64,000 nt of DNA from JACQXM01 sp964569425 (GCA_964569425.1 CAZMVD010000007.1:1-64000), one strand, 5' to 3'; shown: positions 53,936 through 63,437, numbered from the stretch's first letter. Made by a program: numbers and translations. The notes: generated by a model from the sequence alone, not told the origin.

Positions 53936-54429
53936 CTGGGATCATTACGTGTCGAAATGCTGCCACGCGGGTCGCCGCGTATGGCGCGCAGCCATAGCAG
54001 CCACTCCGCATACGCATAGGGTACCGCCATTTCGACGTGCATTCGTCGCAGTTGCGACAGGCTCGCCTCGGTGAATGGCCCCTGCCACGCCTGGGCAGCG
54101 GGATCGCAGAAGAACACGCGGCAGCCCAGGGGTCGCCGGTCGCGCACATGGCACTGACCCGCGTACGCATGGGGGCACGCATCCTCGGTCACGGGTGGGG
54201 GGCCATCTCCGGTGGCCAGGTAATAACTCACCTCCAGCGAAGTGACGTACAACCGATGGCCGAACTGGCCGAAGCGGCAGCACGCACCGCGGTTCCAGCA
54301 GGTGGCCGCCTGGCCGGCAATGGCCCGGTCCGCGTCGGCATAGAATTCGCGCATGGCCGCGACCACTTCGCGGCGCTCTGCGGCCTGTCGCACTTCATCT
54401 ACCGGAAGCGATTCCCCCTGGCTGATCAT
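53920..54429 (-). CDS. YkgJ-family Cys-cluster protein
   Basis: 169 aa. Family pattern residues are CWNRGACCRFGQ at about residue 44, DACPHAYAGQCHVRDRRPL at about residue 83, and GCRVFFCD, together giving the Cys set of the UPF0153/YkgJ Zn- or Fe-chelating domain. Function is unknown in general. The C-terminal helix contains HVEMAVPYAYAEWLLWLRA. It converges with and overlaps the lipid-kinase gene by 16 bases. Confidence 0.85.
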   Translation of the reverse strand: MISQGESLPVDEVRQAAERREVVAAMREFYADADRAIAGQAATCWNRGACCRFGQFGHRLYVTSLEVSYYLATGDGPPPVTEDACPHAYAGQCHVRDRRPLGCRVFFCDPAAQAWQGPFTEASLSQLRRMHVEMAVPYAYAEWLLWLRAIRGDPRGSISTRNDPSYEAR

Positions 54430-54593
54430 GCCGGCAGTCTACCCGCCGGCCGGTGCACGAATCCAGCGTGTACCAGTGATTCGTCCTTCAGGATCGATCC
54501 GATGGCGCTGCGGGGGCAGCCCACGCGTGTGGAAAGGGGCATCCCCGGCGGCGCAAACTGATCGGATATCGCGTTTCGGGGGATCAAAATTGC

Positions 54594-54622
54594 TTGTTAT
54601 GGGGCCTGGAATGGGGTATACT
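54594..54622 (+). promoter_or_regulatory. Promoter for the secreted Cys-rich protein
   Basis: TTGTTA (54594-54599) and TATACT (54617-54622) are 17 bases apart, leaving a leader of about 65 bases before the ATG with its GGGAGG site. Confidence 0.65.
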
Positions 54623-54694
54623 AAAGCATCGATTCACCCATGCTTGTTGGTACGCACTTGCGCCGCACGGCGCACCAAATGGGAGGATAAGACC

Positions 54695-56146
54695 ATGACC
54701 ACGTCGTCGCTATCAAGAAGAGTGCTTATTGGATTGCTTTCAGCCATTGTGCTTGCCGCCTGGTCCGAAGGGACGAGCGCCACACCCCTTGTTGACCCTC
54801 CCGCTGCGTTTGGGCACGGCGCAGGCGTACCCGATGCAGGCGCCATGGTACTGGCGCCCGAGGCATGCTGCTTCGACCCCACGGGATGCGTGAACGTCGA
54901 GCCGACGGACTGCACGAATGCCGGTGGTACGGCGATGGGCCCGGGAACCACTTGCGCCGGGTTGGGGGCCTTCTGCGCTTCGGCCGGGGCCTGTTGCCTG
55001 ATGGGCGGCGGTTGTGACGACACGGTGTCACAGTTTATCTGCGAGGACGGCGGCGGCACGTTCCTCGGCGTGGGGGGAGCGTGTCTGGCCAATGAGGGTG
55101 CAGGCAATTCGTGCAGCGACGGTGTGGACAACGACTGCGACGGCGTGACAGACTGCGACGATCCTGATTGCGAAGGTACGGCTGCCTGTACAGGTGCCTG
55201 TTGCGCGCCGGACGGCAGCTGTACGGATGGAGACGACGAAACCGTCTGCGTCAACGGCGGCGGGCAGTATCAGGGCGACGGGACGAATTGCGGTTCGGTC
55301 TCCTGCCCACAGCCGCTGGGCGCGTGCTGCCTCACCAACCTGAGCTGCTTGAGCCTGACCGATGCCGATTGTGCCAACGTGCCCAACAGCGGCTGGGCGG
55401 GGCCGCTAACCACCTGTGCTGATCCTTTCCCTGCGGCCGAGGTTCCCGGCGCCACCTGCTGCGACGGGCTGGACAACGATTGCGACGGGCGGACCGATTT
55501 GGATGACGCGGATTGCGCCGGTGCGTTTTGTTCGAATCCGCCGGCGACGGCTCCTGTGCCGCACGATCGCAAGAAGAACCGCTACATTTCGTTTACGCCC
55601 AATAACGGCGCGGCGCCGGTGCGCTTTCAGGTGACCAAGCTCACCGCGCCCACGCCCGGCGTCATCGGCTGGGTGGGCAATCCGGACGGCAACGGCATCG
55701 CCAAGGTGGTGCCGACCATGCCCGCGCTGCGGGTCTGGAACGAGCCGGTGATTCATCTGGGCGATTGCGAGATCGTGCCCGTAGCGCAATACGAAATCCG
55801 CGCCAGCGAAGGCACGGGCTTTTCGCCACCGCTGCTGGTTTCGACGATTGATTTGCCCTTCGGCGCCAAGCCCTGGGGAGATACTGTCGGCGTTTTTACG
55901 GGCACCGAATGGACGCCGCCGAATGGCATTGTAGGCGTCAATGACTACTTAGCTGCTCTCCAGAAGTTTCAGAACCTGCCCTCGGCACCGCACCTGACGG
56001 TGTGCGACGTCCAGGCCGTGAGCACCACCGATCCTTGTCTCAACCGCCTTGTCGGCATCGCGGATGTTTTTCTGCTCTTGAAGGCATTCCAGGGCGAGGC
56101 GTATCCCTTCACCACCGACCCGACGGCGTGTCCGCCGTGTCCGTGA
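54695..56146 (+). CDS. Secreted Cys-rich protein with DNDCDG repeats
   Basis: 483 aa from the ATG with a GGGAGG ribosome-binding site; the frame is open upstream but lacks a signal peptide there. The signal peptide is RRVLIGLLSAIVLAAWSEG. The first 285 residues have Cys-rich units: four of the type ACCFDPTGCVNVEPTDCTNA (also SAGACCLMGGGCDD, TGACCAPDGSCTDGD, GACCLTNLSCLSLT) and two DGxDNDCDG...DCDDPDC units, which resemble Ca-binding MopE-like repeats. The rest is a beta-rich region and ends with two helix pairs (IVGVNDYLAALQKFQN and RLVGIADVFLLLKAFQGEAY), resembling dockerin-like tails in planctomycete secreted proteins. Role unknown, probably surface or matrix. Confidence 0.8.
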   Translation: MTTSSLSRRVLIGLLSAIVLAAWSEGTSATPLVDPPAAFGHGAGVPDAGAMVLAPEACCFDPTGCVNVEPTDCTNAGGTAMGPGTTCAGLGAFCASAGACCLMGGGCDDTVSQFICEDGGGTFLGVGGACLANEGAGNSCSDGVDNDCDGVTDCDDPDCEGTAACTGACCAPDGSCTDGDDETVCVNGGGQYQGDGTNCGSVSCPQPLGACCLTNLSCLSLTDADCANVPNSGWAGPLTTCADPFPAAEVPGATCCDGLDNDCDGRTDLDDADCAGAFCSNPPATAPVPHDRKKNRYISFTPNNGAAPVRFQVTKLTAPTPGVIGWVGNPDGNGIAKVVPTMPALRVWNEPVIHLGDCEIVPVAQYEIRASEGTGFSPPLLVSTIDLPFGAKPWGDTVGVFTGTEWTPPNGIVGVNDYLAALQKFQNLPSAPHLTVCDVQAVSTTDPCLNRLVGIADVFLLLKAFQGEAYPFTTDPTACPPCP

Positions 56147-56336
56147 TTCCGGAGGGATCCAGGAAGCGGTTGATCGGGGGCGGCGGAAACCAGTCGGGTG
56201 ACTCCGTGTCACGTCCGAGCAATCTGGTCTTGCTTTCCGTTCTGCGCGCCGGAGCCAGGAGCCGCGGCGCCGTGCTCTGGAGCTTGCGCGGCGCGGAATA
56301 AGCCAATCTCGGTCAGACCCTGCCGCAGACCCTTTC

Positions 56337-56365
56337 TTTCCATGGCGCCGGGCGAGAACTATACT
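56337..56365 (+). promoter_or_regulatory. Putative promoter for the dnaJ-like gene
   Basis: TTTCCA (56337-56342) and TATACT (56360-56365) have 17-base spacing, about 90 bases before the chaperone start. The remaining 311-base space shows no gene. Confidence 0.4.
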
Positions 56366-56457
56366 GTTTCACGGGCTACGGTAAGAACGCCGGTGGCGAA
56401 GCGGGTAGTTCGCAGCGTCGTTCTCCAGCCGGCCGCCAGGGATACCACAAGCCATCC

Positions 56458-57435
56458 ATGACCCGTACACGCGACTACTACGAGATTCTGGGCGTGAAGC
56501 GCGAAGCCACGCCCGACGAGATCAAACGCGCCTATCGCGCGCTCGCCAAGCAGTACCACCCCGACCGCAATCCGGAGGACTCCACCGCCGAGGCGAAGTT
56601 CAAGGAAGTCCAGCAGGCCTATGCCACGCTCAGCGACGCGAAAAAGCGGCAGGAGTATGACCACTTCGGCGCCGCCGGTGTGGGTGAGTGGCGCAGCGGC
56701 CCGCAGGGGCAGCGTGTCTACCAGTGGGGCGGAGGCTCCACGATCAACGCCGAAGAGCTGGAGGAGCTGCTTTCCGCCTTCGGCAGCGGCGGCGGCGAAC
56801 GGCCGAGCATTTTTGAGCAGTTTTTCGGCGGGTCCCAGCGGAGATCGCGCTCCGGCCGGGCGGGGTCACGGGCCGCCCCGCCGCAACGCGGTCGCGACGA
56901 AGAGCGACCGGTCGAGCTTACGTTCGACCAGGCGGTGCACGGCGCCGTGGTCACGGTGCGCCTGCACAGCAGCGGCAACGGCCGAACGGAAACCTTGGAT
57001 GTGAAGATTCCCGCGGGCGTAGAGGATGGTCAGCGAATCCGTCTCAAGGGCAAGGCGCACGCGGGCGCCGGCGGTGGCGAAGCGGGCGATCTATACCTGG
57101 TTTGTCGTATTCGGCCGCATTCGTACTTTCGGCGGCAGGGGGCGGACATCTACCTCGACGTGCCGGTCAGCGTGGTCGAGGCCGCGCTGGGCGCCAGGAT
57201 TGAAGTTCCCACGTTGGACGGCCCTACGGTGGTGACGCTTCCGCCGGGCACGCCGAGCGAAACGAAGTTGCGTTTGAAAGGCAAGGGGGTTTCGCGCGGC
57301 GCGGGGGAGCGGGGCGATCAACTGGTGGTGATTCGCATCGTTCCGCCTCGGACGTTGACAGCGGAGCAGCGGGAACTGTGGGAAAAGCTGCGTGCGGCAG
57401 ATACGACGGATCCACGCCATGCCTGTGGTTGGTGA
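56458..57435 (+). CDS. DnaJ/CbpA-type co-chaperone
   Basis: 325 aa. The J domain (DYYEILGVKREATPDEIKRA, with HPDR at about residue 37) is at the N-terminus, followed by a Gly/Arg/Ser-rich linker and two DnaJ C-terminal substrate-binding domains (GNGRTETLDVKIPAGVEDGQ, YFRRQGADIYLDVPVSVVEA, LKGKGVSRGAGERGDQLVVI). There is no Cys zinc finger, so it is a class II (CbpA-like) co-chaperone for a DnaK. Its stop overlaps the start of the next gene by 17 bases. Confidence 0.93.
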   Translation: MTRTRDYYEILGVKREATPDEIKRAYRALAKQYHPDRNPEDSTAEAKFKEVQQAYATLSDAKKRQEYDHFGAAGVGEWRSGPQGQRVYQWGGGSTINAEELEELLSAFGSGGGERPSIFEQFFGGSQRRSRSGRAGSRAAPPQRGRDEERPVELTFDQAVHGAVVTVRLHSSGNGRTETLDVKIPAGVEDGQRIRLKGKAHAGAGGGEAGDLYLVCRIRPHSYFRRQGADIYLDVPVSVVEAALGARIEVPTLDGPTVVTLPPGTPSETKLRLKGKGVSRGAGERGDQLVVIRIVPPRTLTAEQRELWEKLRAADTTDPRHACGW

Positions 57436-57844
57436 TCAATCCAAGAACTCGGAAGTGCCGGCGCCGCCGACCGCCGAACAGAACCGCACGCGCATCGGCA
57501 TCGCGCTGCTGGTGTTGGGGTTGGTGATGGTGCTCTGGGCGTGGGGTAGCTGGGTTTATCGTCTTTCCGCGCAAGAGCGGGCGGTGGCCACGGTCGTAGC
57601 ACCAGAACCGATGGATCCGACGGAACAGCAGCTTAAGGCGGCCGGCGGGATGCGCCTGTTGTTGATGGTGGTGCTGGTGCTGACGGTGGCGGTGCTGGCC
57701 GGCAGCTACGCGGTGCGGCGCGCCGGGCGGCGGTTCCGCGCCGCGGCGGAGCGCGCCCGGGCCGCTCCCACGACGTACGACGACGTGTGGTCGAGACATC
57801 GCGTCCCGCCGATTCCCGATGCATCGGATGACGATGAACCTTGA
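57419..57844 (+). CDS. Small membrane protein with two transmembrane helices
   Basis: 141 aa. The two helices are at about residues 26-46 (IGIALLVLGLVMVLWAWGSW) and 78-95 (RLLLMVVLVLTVAVLAGSYA), with a basic cytoplasmic segment between them and the acidic C-terminus. No domain is recognised. It overlaps dnaJ by 17 bases and the following SDR gene by 11 bases, so the three are probably co-translated. Confidence 0.75.
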   Translation: MPVVGDQSKNSEVPAPPTAEQNRTRIGIALLVLGLVMVLWAWGSWVYRLSAQERAVATVVAPEPMDPTEQQLKAAGGMRLLLMVVLVLTVAVLAGSYAVRRAGRRFRAAAERARAAPTTYDDVWSRHRVPPIPDASDDDEP

Positions 57845-58577
57845 GGGCACCACAGCGCTGGTGACCGGTAGCGCGCGGCGTGTGGGCCGGGCGATTGCGC
57901 TGGAATTGGGCCGCGGCGGTTGTGACGTCGTGGTGCACTATCGCCGATCGGGTGCGGAAGCGGACACGGTTGTTTCGGAGATTATGGCGCTGGGTCGCCG
58001 TTCCACGGCGCTGGCGGCCGACCTTGCCGACGCCGAACTGTGGCCCGGCCTGATCGAGCGCGCCGTTGCCGCGTTCGGACGGCTGGATATCCTGGTCAAC
58101 AATGCTTCCGAGTTTCTCTGCGGCGGCGCGGACACGATCGGCGATTTCGACGTAGAACGCTGGGAACGCATGTTGCGTGTCAATTTGACGGCCGCCGCTG
58201 CGCTGTGCCATCATGCGGCACCGCATCTTGGGGCACGCGGCGCAGGGCGCATTGTCAACATCTCTGACATCAGTGCGCAGCGCCCCTGGCCGCAGCATAT
58301 TGCCTATTGCGTTTCCAAGGCCGGGCTCGACGCGCTCACGGCCGCACTGGCGCGGGCGCTGGCCCCGAAGATCAATGTCAACGCTGTGGCACCGGGCATC
58401 GCGGTGTTTCCGGAGAGCTACTCTCGCGCGCTGCGTGCGGAACTCACCGGACGTGTGCCGTTGGGGCGCGAAGGATCCCCCGAGCACATCGCCCGCGCGG
58501 TGCGCTACCTGGTCGAGCACGGCGACTACATCACCGGTGAAGTACTCCGTATTGACGGCGGCCGTCACCTGACTTGA
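57834..58577 (+). CDS. SDR-family oxidoreductase, pteridine reductase-like
   Basis: 247 aa from the ATG starting MNLEGTTALVTGSARRVGRA. The Rossmann TGxxxxxG is TGSARRVG; the structural motif is VNNAS; the catalytic region is GRIVNISDISAQRP and YCVSKAG (Tyr and Lys), followed by VNAVAPG. The Arg in TGSARR indicates NADP(H) preference and resembles FolM/PTR1-type pteridine reductases. The substrate is not proven. An alternative start five codons upstream is not conserved. Confidence 0.88.
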   Translation: MNLEGTTALVTGSARRVGRAIALELGRGGCDVVVHYRRSGAEADTVVSEIMALGRRSTALAADLADAELWPGLIERAVAAFGRLDILVNNASEFLCGGADTIGDFDVERWERMLRVNLTAAAALCHHAAPHLGARGAGRIVNISDISAQRPWPQHIAYCVSKAGLDALTAALARALAPKINVNAVAPGIAVFPESYSRALRAELTGRVPLGREGSPEHIARAVRYLVEHGDYITGEVLRIDGGRHLT

Positions 58578-58665
58578 ACCCTGGCGCCCTTTGATCTGCG
58601 GTCCGATGTGCGTACATTGACGCCCCAGGCGTGGTAACGGGTCCCGGGAAGGCCAGGAATGCAGC

Positions 58666-60453
58666 ATGACCAGCCCGCAGGCGATCGTCTTCGGCACACT
58701 CGTGCTGGCACTGCTGTTCTTCGCACACGGCAGGTGGCGCTATGACCTGGTTGCGTTGATGGCGCTGCTGACCTTGTGCGTGGCCGGCATTGTGCCCGCG
58801 GATCGGGCCTTTCTGGGCTTCGGGCACCCCGCGGTGGTTACTGTGGCCGCAGTGCTTGTCATATCCGCCGGCATGCGTACCGCGGGCGTGGTAGACGTTC
58901 TGGGCAACGTGCTGGCTCGCATTGGCAAACGCGAGATGGTGCAGGTCGTCGTGCTGACCGCGCTGGTTGCGCTTTGCTCCGGCTTTATGAACAACGTCGG
59001 CGCGCTGGCGATCCTGATGCCGGTGGCCATCCACATGGCCCGCAGTGCGGGTAGATCCCCCTCCTACCTGCTCATGCCGTTGGCCTTCGGGTCTTTGCTT
59101 GGCGGGCTGACCACGCTGATCGGCACGCCACCGAACATCATCATCGCCGCCGTTCGCGCTGACGCGGGTCACGCTCCGTTCGGGATGTTCGACTTCGCCT
59201 GGGTCGGCGCGGGCGCAGCGCTTGTCGGCGTCTTGTTCATCGGGCTGATCGGATGGCGCCTCATACCCCTGCGGCAGGGCGGCAGTTCCGTCGAGGCTCT
59301 CTTCGAAATCGACAAGTACACCGCCGAACTGCGCGTCGCTGACAAGTCCAAGGCCGCGGAATTGACGATTCGTCAAGTGGGGCAGGCGGTCGACGCCGAC
59401 TGCGCCATCATCGGTCTCGCTCGGGGCAAGCGGCGGATTTCGATGCCCCACTCGAACCAGCACCTGACCACCGGTGACATCATCCTCGTCGAAGGGGACG
59501 CCGAATCGATCAAGTCTCTGGCCGACGAAATGGAACTCGAACTGGTCGGCGACGACGAACTCCGCCAGGAATTGCTCAAGTCCGATGCTGTCGAAGTGAT
59601 GGAGGCGATTGTCAAGCCCGAGTCGCTTGCGGAACGGCGCAGCGCCGGACGACTCAACCTGCGCCGCCGCTTCGGTGTGAACCTGCTGGGCGTTGCGCGC
59701 CAGGGCCAGCGGCTCAAACAGCGGCTCCGCGACGTCAGCTTCCGTGCCGGTGATATCCTCTTGCTTCAGGGCGACAGTCAGGCGCTCGGTCAGGCGGTTG
59801 CCGATCTCGGGTTGTTGCCGTTGGCGGTGCGTGGGCTCCAGATCGGGCGGCGGCCGCGCGTGTGGCTGGCGCTCGGGCTGTTTGCCGTCGCGTTGGCGTT
59901 CACCACGGCCGGCTGGTTGTCGGTGCAGATCGCCCTCGCCCTGTGTGCGACGGCGATGGTGTTGTTCAAGTTGCTGACCCTTCGGGAAGCCTACCAGTCT
60001 GTGGATTGGTCGGTGATCGTGCTGCTGGGGGCGATGATTCCTGTGGGAGAGGCGATGGAATCGACCGGCGGCGCACAGTTGGTGGCCGGCGGTCTGCACC
60101 GGTTGGCCGGCGATCCTCCTATTTCTTTCGGTATCGGCGCGCTGCTGGTCGTGACGTCGCTGTTGTCCAATGTGATCAATAACGCCGCGGCCGCTGTGCT
60201 CATGGCGCCGATCGCCATGGGCGTCGCGACGGCGATGTCCGCCTCCGCCGACCCTTTTCTGATGGCCGTGGCGTTTGGCGCGTCCTCCGCGTTCTTGACA
60301 CCCATCGGGCACCAGTCGAACACGCTGGTCATGGGGCCCGGAGGATATCACTTCAGTGACTACTTTCGATTGGGTTTGCCGGTTTCGCTGATTACTTGGA
60401 TTGCAGGGCTCCCTTTGATACTTCTTTGCTGGCCGCCTTTTCCGTCACATTGA
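58666..60453 (+). CDS. SLC13/DASS-type transporter with TrkA-C domains
   Basis: 595 aa with about ten to twelve transmembrane helices in two blocks. Signatures are SGFMNNVGALAILMPVAIHM and TTLIGTPPNIIIAAV in the first repeat, and SNVINNAAAAVLMAPIAMGV and TPIGHQSNTLVMGPGGYHFS in the second. Between them (about residues 215-395) are two TrkA-C (RCK_C) type regulatory domains (HLTTGDIILVEGDAESIKSL, SFRAGDILLLQGDSQALGQA). Substrate could be a dicarboxylate, sulfate or similar anion. The 3' end overlaps the convergent DUF202 gene by 62 bases. Confidence 0.93.
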   Translation: MTSPQAIVFGTLVLALLFFAHGRWRYDLVALMALLTLCVAGIVPADRAFLGFGHPAVVTVAAVLVISAGMRTAGVVDVLGNVLARIGKREMVQVVVLTALVALCSGFMNNVGALAILMPVAIHMARSAGRSPSYLLMPLAFGSLLGGLTTLIGTPPNIIIAAVRADAGHAPFGMFDFAWVGAGAALVGVLFIGLIGWRLIPLRQGGSSVEALFEIDKYTAELRVADKSKAAELTIRQVGQAVDADCAIIGLARGKRRISMPHSNQHLTTGDIILVEGDAESIKSLADEMELELVGDDELRQELLKSDAVEVMEAIVKPESLAERRSAGRLNLRRRFGVNLLGVARQGQRLKQRLRDVSFRAGDILLLQGDSQALGQAVADLGLLPLAVRGLQIGRRPRVWLALGLFAVALAFTTAGWLSVQIALALCATAMVLFKLLTLREAYQSVDWSVIVLLGAMIPVGEAMESTGGAQLVAGGLHRLAGDPPISFGIGALLVVTSLLSNVINNAAAAVLMAPIAMGVATAMSASADPFLMAVAFGASSAFLTPIGHQSNTLVMGPGGYHFSDYFRLGLPVSLITWIAGLPLILLCWPPFPSH

Positions 60454-60772
60454 CTTCGTCGGCCAGTGGATGCCCGGGCCCGCCCGTCTCGTGGGTTAAT
60501 GCCGTTGCCAACAGTCGCTTGGTGCGGAAATACCGTTGCCAGCCGCGGAGTGCAATCACGGCACCGCCCAGCACGAACGCCACGCCTGCCCCCCGAATCG
60601 ACAACGATTCGAAGAACTTCACCAGCGATCCGCCGACCACGGCGAGTGCCAGCGCCGTCCGCCCGTACGCGAGCAACGTACGTTCATTGGCCATCACCGT
60701 ACGGTCGATCGCCAGGTAATCGCTCAGGGAGAGGCGCTGTCCGCGAAACCGACTATAGGGAGATCGATCCAT
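60392..60772 (-). CDS. DUF202-domain membrane protein
   Basis: 126 aa. The family core is LAIDRTVMANERTLLAYGRT followed by two or three helices (ALALAVVGGSLVKFFESLS, GVAFVLGGAVIALRGWQRYF). Function is unknown; members are small inner-membrane proteins. Its 3' end overlaps the end of the convergent transporter gene. The 308 bases between its start and the OPT gene end show no supported gene. Confidence 0.88.
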   Translation of the reverse strand: MDRSPYSRFRGQRLSLSDYLAIDRTVMANERTLLAYGRTALALAVVGGSLVKFFESLSIRGAGVAFVLGGAVIALRGWQRYFRTKRLLATALTHETGGPGHPLADEVNVTEKAASKEVSKGALQSK

Positions 60773-61080
60773 GCACCATCCACTCCGACCGTTCGACGGT
60801 TGCGAATCCTATCGTGACCGGCCGACAAGGTGAAATCTGCGTATGCCGATATCAGTTGGTAGTGCGACCTGGGGCCAATCCGCGGGGCATGCTCGGCCCG
60901 CCATTGTGATTCGTAGCGACCATGACCTGTTCGCCTTTGGAACTCAGCCTGTGCGAGTGTCGGAGCCCTTGGTCCCGGTACCTCGTCTTGCGGCGTTTCA
61001 GGTTAAACTCCCGGGAGCGTTCGTACGGTCTGCCTGGTCCTGTTTGCAGGCAGGTTCCGGCGGATATGCCCGGCGGGAAA

Positions 61081-61551
61081 CTACTCGTTGCGGGTAGCGG
61101 ATCTTCGCTCGCCCAGGAGTCGGTCGGCGCCGACCAGCAGCAGCACCACGGCGAGCCCCGTGAAAGTCAACATGGCGAAGCCGTCGGACGCGGCCCACCC
61201 GCCCAGCCATTGCGGGCCGACGTTGAGGTGCTTGACCCAGTCGGGGCGCAGGCCGATCAGCGCGACGATGATGCCCGCGATGGTGCCACCGGCGATGTAG
61301 CCGGAAGAAAGCAGCACGCCGGAACTCATGTCGCCCTCGGCGGCGCCGCGCCGGCTCCAGCGATCGGCGAGCCAGCGGATCATGCCGCCGCAGAAAATCG
61401 GGGTGGACGACGAAAGGGGCAGGTACACGCCGACAGCGAAGGGCAGGGAGGGCACGCCGGCCAGTTCGAGCACCACGGCAATGGCCACGCCGAGCAGCAC
61501 CAGGCCCCAGGGAAGTTTCTGGGTGAGGATGCCGTCGACGATGAAGGCCAT
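61081..61551 (-). CDS. OPT transporter C-terminal fragment (after in-frame stop)
   Basis: 156 aa from ATG, though homologous residues extend up to the stop at 61579. The sequence LTQKLPWGLVLLGVAIAVVL, VYLPLSSSTPIFCGGMIRWL and SGYIAGGTIAGIIVALI continues the OPT-family membrane domain of the gene upstream, in the same frame. It is therefore the lost C-terminal part rather than a separate gene, unless the stop is a sequencing error or is read through. Confidence 0.75.
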   Translation of the reverse strand: MAFIVDGILTQKLPWGLVLLGVAIAVVLELAGVPSLPFAVGVYLPLSSSTPIFCGGMIRWLADRWSRRGAAEGDMSSGVLLSSGYIAGGTIAGIIVALIGLRPDWVKHLNVGPQWLGGWAASDGFAMLTFTGLAVVLLLVGADRLLGERRSATRNE

Positions 61552-61578
61552 GAGCGCGGCCTTGGGGGCGCTGAACTT

Positions 61579-63288
61579 TTAGACGGCGCTGCCGTCGTCG
61601 CGCTGCCTGAGTCGGCCGTTGATGCCGGGATCGACGAGGTAGCGGATTTCACCGGCGTCATCGACGAGGTACTTGCCGGCGGGGACGCCGGGGATCTGGC
61701 CGGCACGGGCCTGTAAGACGCGGTACGCCGCGGGGTCTTCCTCGGCGTAAGTCCCGCCGACGCGCTCGGGATCCTTGAGGAGCGTGGCGTCGATGGTGAC
61801 GGCGGGCAGGTCCTTTTTGGAATAGACGGTCGCGGAGTTGTTGAGCAGCAGCAGCGTGACGCCGATGACCATGGCCGAGGTGAGGGCGCCGACGAGCAGG
61901 CCGATCTGCTGCGAGCGCGGCGTGGCGCCGACGAGGTAGCCGGTCTTGAGGGATTGGGCCACGGCGCCGCCGCTGGAAGAGGCGATGCACACAATGGCGG
62001 CAATGGTCAGCGCGGTGAGTCGATAGCCTTCGCCGGTCCAGCCGAGCAGCACGAAAATCAGGCAGGTGAGCAGCAGCGTGGCGACGGTCATGCCGGAGAT
62101 GGGGTTGGAGGAGGAGCCGATCTCGCCGGTGAGCCGCGCGGAGACGGTGACAAAGAGAAACCCGAAGAGCACGATCAACCCGGCGCCGACGGGGTTCATG
62201 TTGAGCATGGGCGCCAGGGAGATGGCCAGAATCAGGCCGAGGGAGCCGAAGAGGACGATGCGCATCGAGAGATCGCGTTCGAAGCGGGAGGCGGTGGCGG
62301 CCAGGGCGCCCGCCTTGCGCGCGGCGATGTCGCGCAGGCCCGAGCCGATCGAGCCGAAGATCATCGGCAGGGAGCGGACCATGCTGATGATGCCGCCGGC
62401 GGCGACGGCGCCGGCGCCGATGAAGAGGACGTAGTCGTGCCAGATTTCGTCCAGGGTCATCTCACGGATGGGTTTGACGGCGGGGAACACGGCTTCGGGA
62501 AGCGCTTCGCCGAAATAGACGATCATGGGAATGAGGACCAGCGAAGCAAGCACGCCGCCGCCGACCATGATGCAGGCGATGCGCGGGCCGATGACGTAGC
62601 CGACGCCGAGCAGCGCGGGCGAGGCTTCGAGCGCCACCGCGGCGCCCTTGAACTCGAACCCGCCGAACTTGAGCAGGCGGCTCGGAATCGACGGCCACAG
62701 GCGCAGCGCTTTTTCCAACAACAGGTAGAAGAACCCCAGCCCGAAGCCGGCAAAGACGGTCTTGGCGGAGGCACCGCCCTTTTCGCCGACGATGAGCACC
62801 TCGGCGCAGGCGAGACCCTCGGGATACATCAGACGTCCGTGCTGTTGCACGATGAACACGCGGCGGAGGGGGATCATCATGAGCACGCCGAGCAGCCCGC
62901 CGAGGGTGGCGACGAGCATGACACGCGAAAGTTCGATGTTGTAGCCGAGGATGAGCAGTGCCGGCATGGTGACACCGACGCCGAAGGCGATGGATTCGCC
63001 GGCGGAGCCGGTGGTCTGGACCATGTTGTTTTCGAGGATGGTGGCGTTGCGTCCGAAGAGCGGCGTGAAGGCGCGGAACAGGGTGATGGAGAGCACGGCG
63101 ATGGGGATCGAGGCCGAAACGGTCATGCCGACCTGGAGGACGAGGTAGGTGGACGATGCGCCGAAGACGATGCCCAGCAGCGCGCCGACGACGATAGGCG
63201 CCCAGCCGAACTCGGGCATGATGGTCGCGGCGGGGACGTAGGGCTTGTGGGGGGCGGGGGCGGGCGGGACTGCGGAGGGTTCGTGCAT
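61579..63288 (-). CDS. OPT-family oligopeptide/metal-chelate transporter, N-terminal part (interrupted)
   Basis: 569 aa with about twelve transmembrane helices. Family signatures include TIMPEFGWAPIVVGALLGIV, FGRNATILENNMVQTTGSAG, MYPEGLACAEVLIVGEKGGA and EIGSSSNPISGMTVATLLLT. It ends in PGINGRLRQRDDGSAV followed by a single TAA (61579-61581). The next codons AAG TTC AGC GCC CCC AAG read on in frame into the remaining C-terminal part. Family knowledge: this domain order belongs to one protein of about 720-740 aa. A single base change would restore a full-length gene. Confidence 0.88.
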   Translation of the reverse strand: MHEPSAVPPAPAPHKPYVPAATIMPEFGWAPIVVGALLGIVFGASSTYLVLQVGMTVSASIPIAVLSITLFRAFTPLFGRNATILENNMVQTTGSAGESIAFGVGVTMPALLILGYNIELSRVMLVATLGGLLGVLMMIPLRRVFIVQQHGRLMYPEGLACAEVLIVGEKGGASAKTVFAGFGLGFFYLLLEKALRLWPSIPSRLLKFGGFEFKGAAVALEASPALLGVGYVIGPRIACIMVGGGVLASLVLIPMIVYFGEALPEAVFPAVKPIREMTLDEIWHDYVLFIGAGAVAAGGIISMVRSLPMIFGSIGSGLRDIAARKAGALAATASRFERDLSMRIVLFGSLGLILAISLAPMLNMNPVGAGLIVLFGFLFVTVSARLTGEIGSSSNPISGMTVATLLLTCLIFVLLGWTGEGYRLTALTIAAIVCIASSSGGAVAQSLKTGYLVGATPRSQQIGLLVGALTSAMVIGVTLLLLNNSATVYSKKDLPAVTIDATLLKDPERVGGTYAEEDPAAYRVLQARAGQIPGVPAGKYLVDDAGEIRYLVDPGINGRLRQRDDGSAV

Positions 63289-63405
63289 GCGAAACTCCTG
63301 TGCGTCTACAGGTGGGGGGAACCGATCCGTTGGCGTGGCAGTTTGCCGGGGCCGGGGTGGTTTCGCAAGGCATTCGGCGCAGGTTATTCAAACCGGCAAG
63401 GCGGG

Positions 63406-63437
63406 TTGACAATTTCCCGGGATTCGGTTCAGATACG
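63406..63437 (+). promoter_or_regulatory. Possible promoter for rplU
   Basis: A TTGACA hexamer (63406-63411) lies about 65 bases ahead of the rplU ATG, with a poor -10 (GATACG or similar) 17-20 bases on. The -35 is exact, the -10 is weak. Confidence 0.35.
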
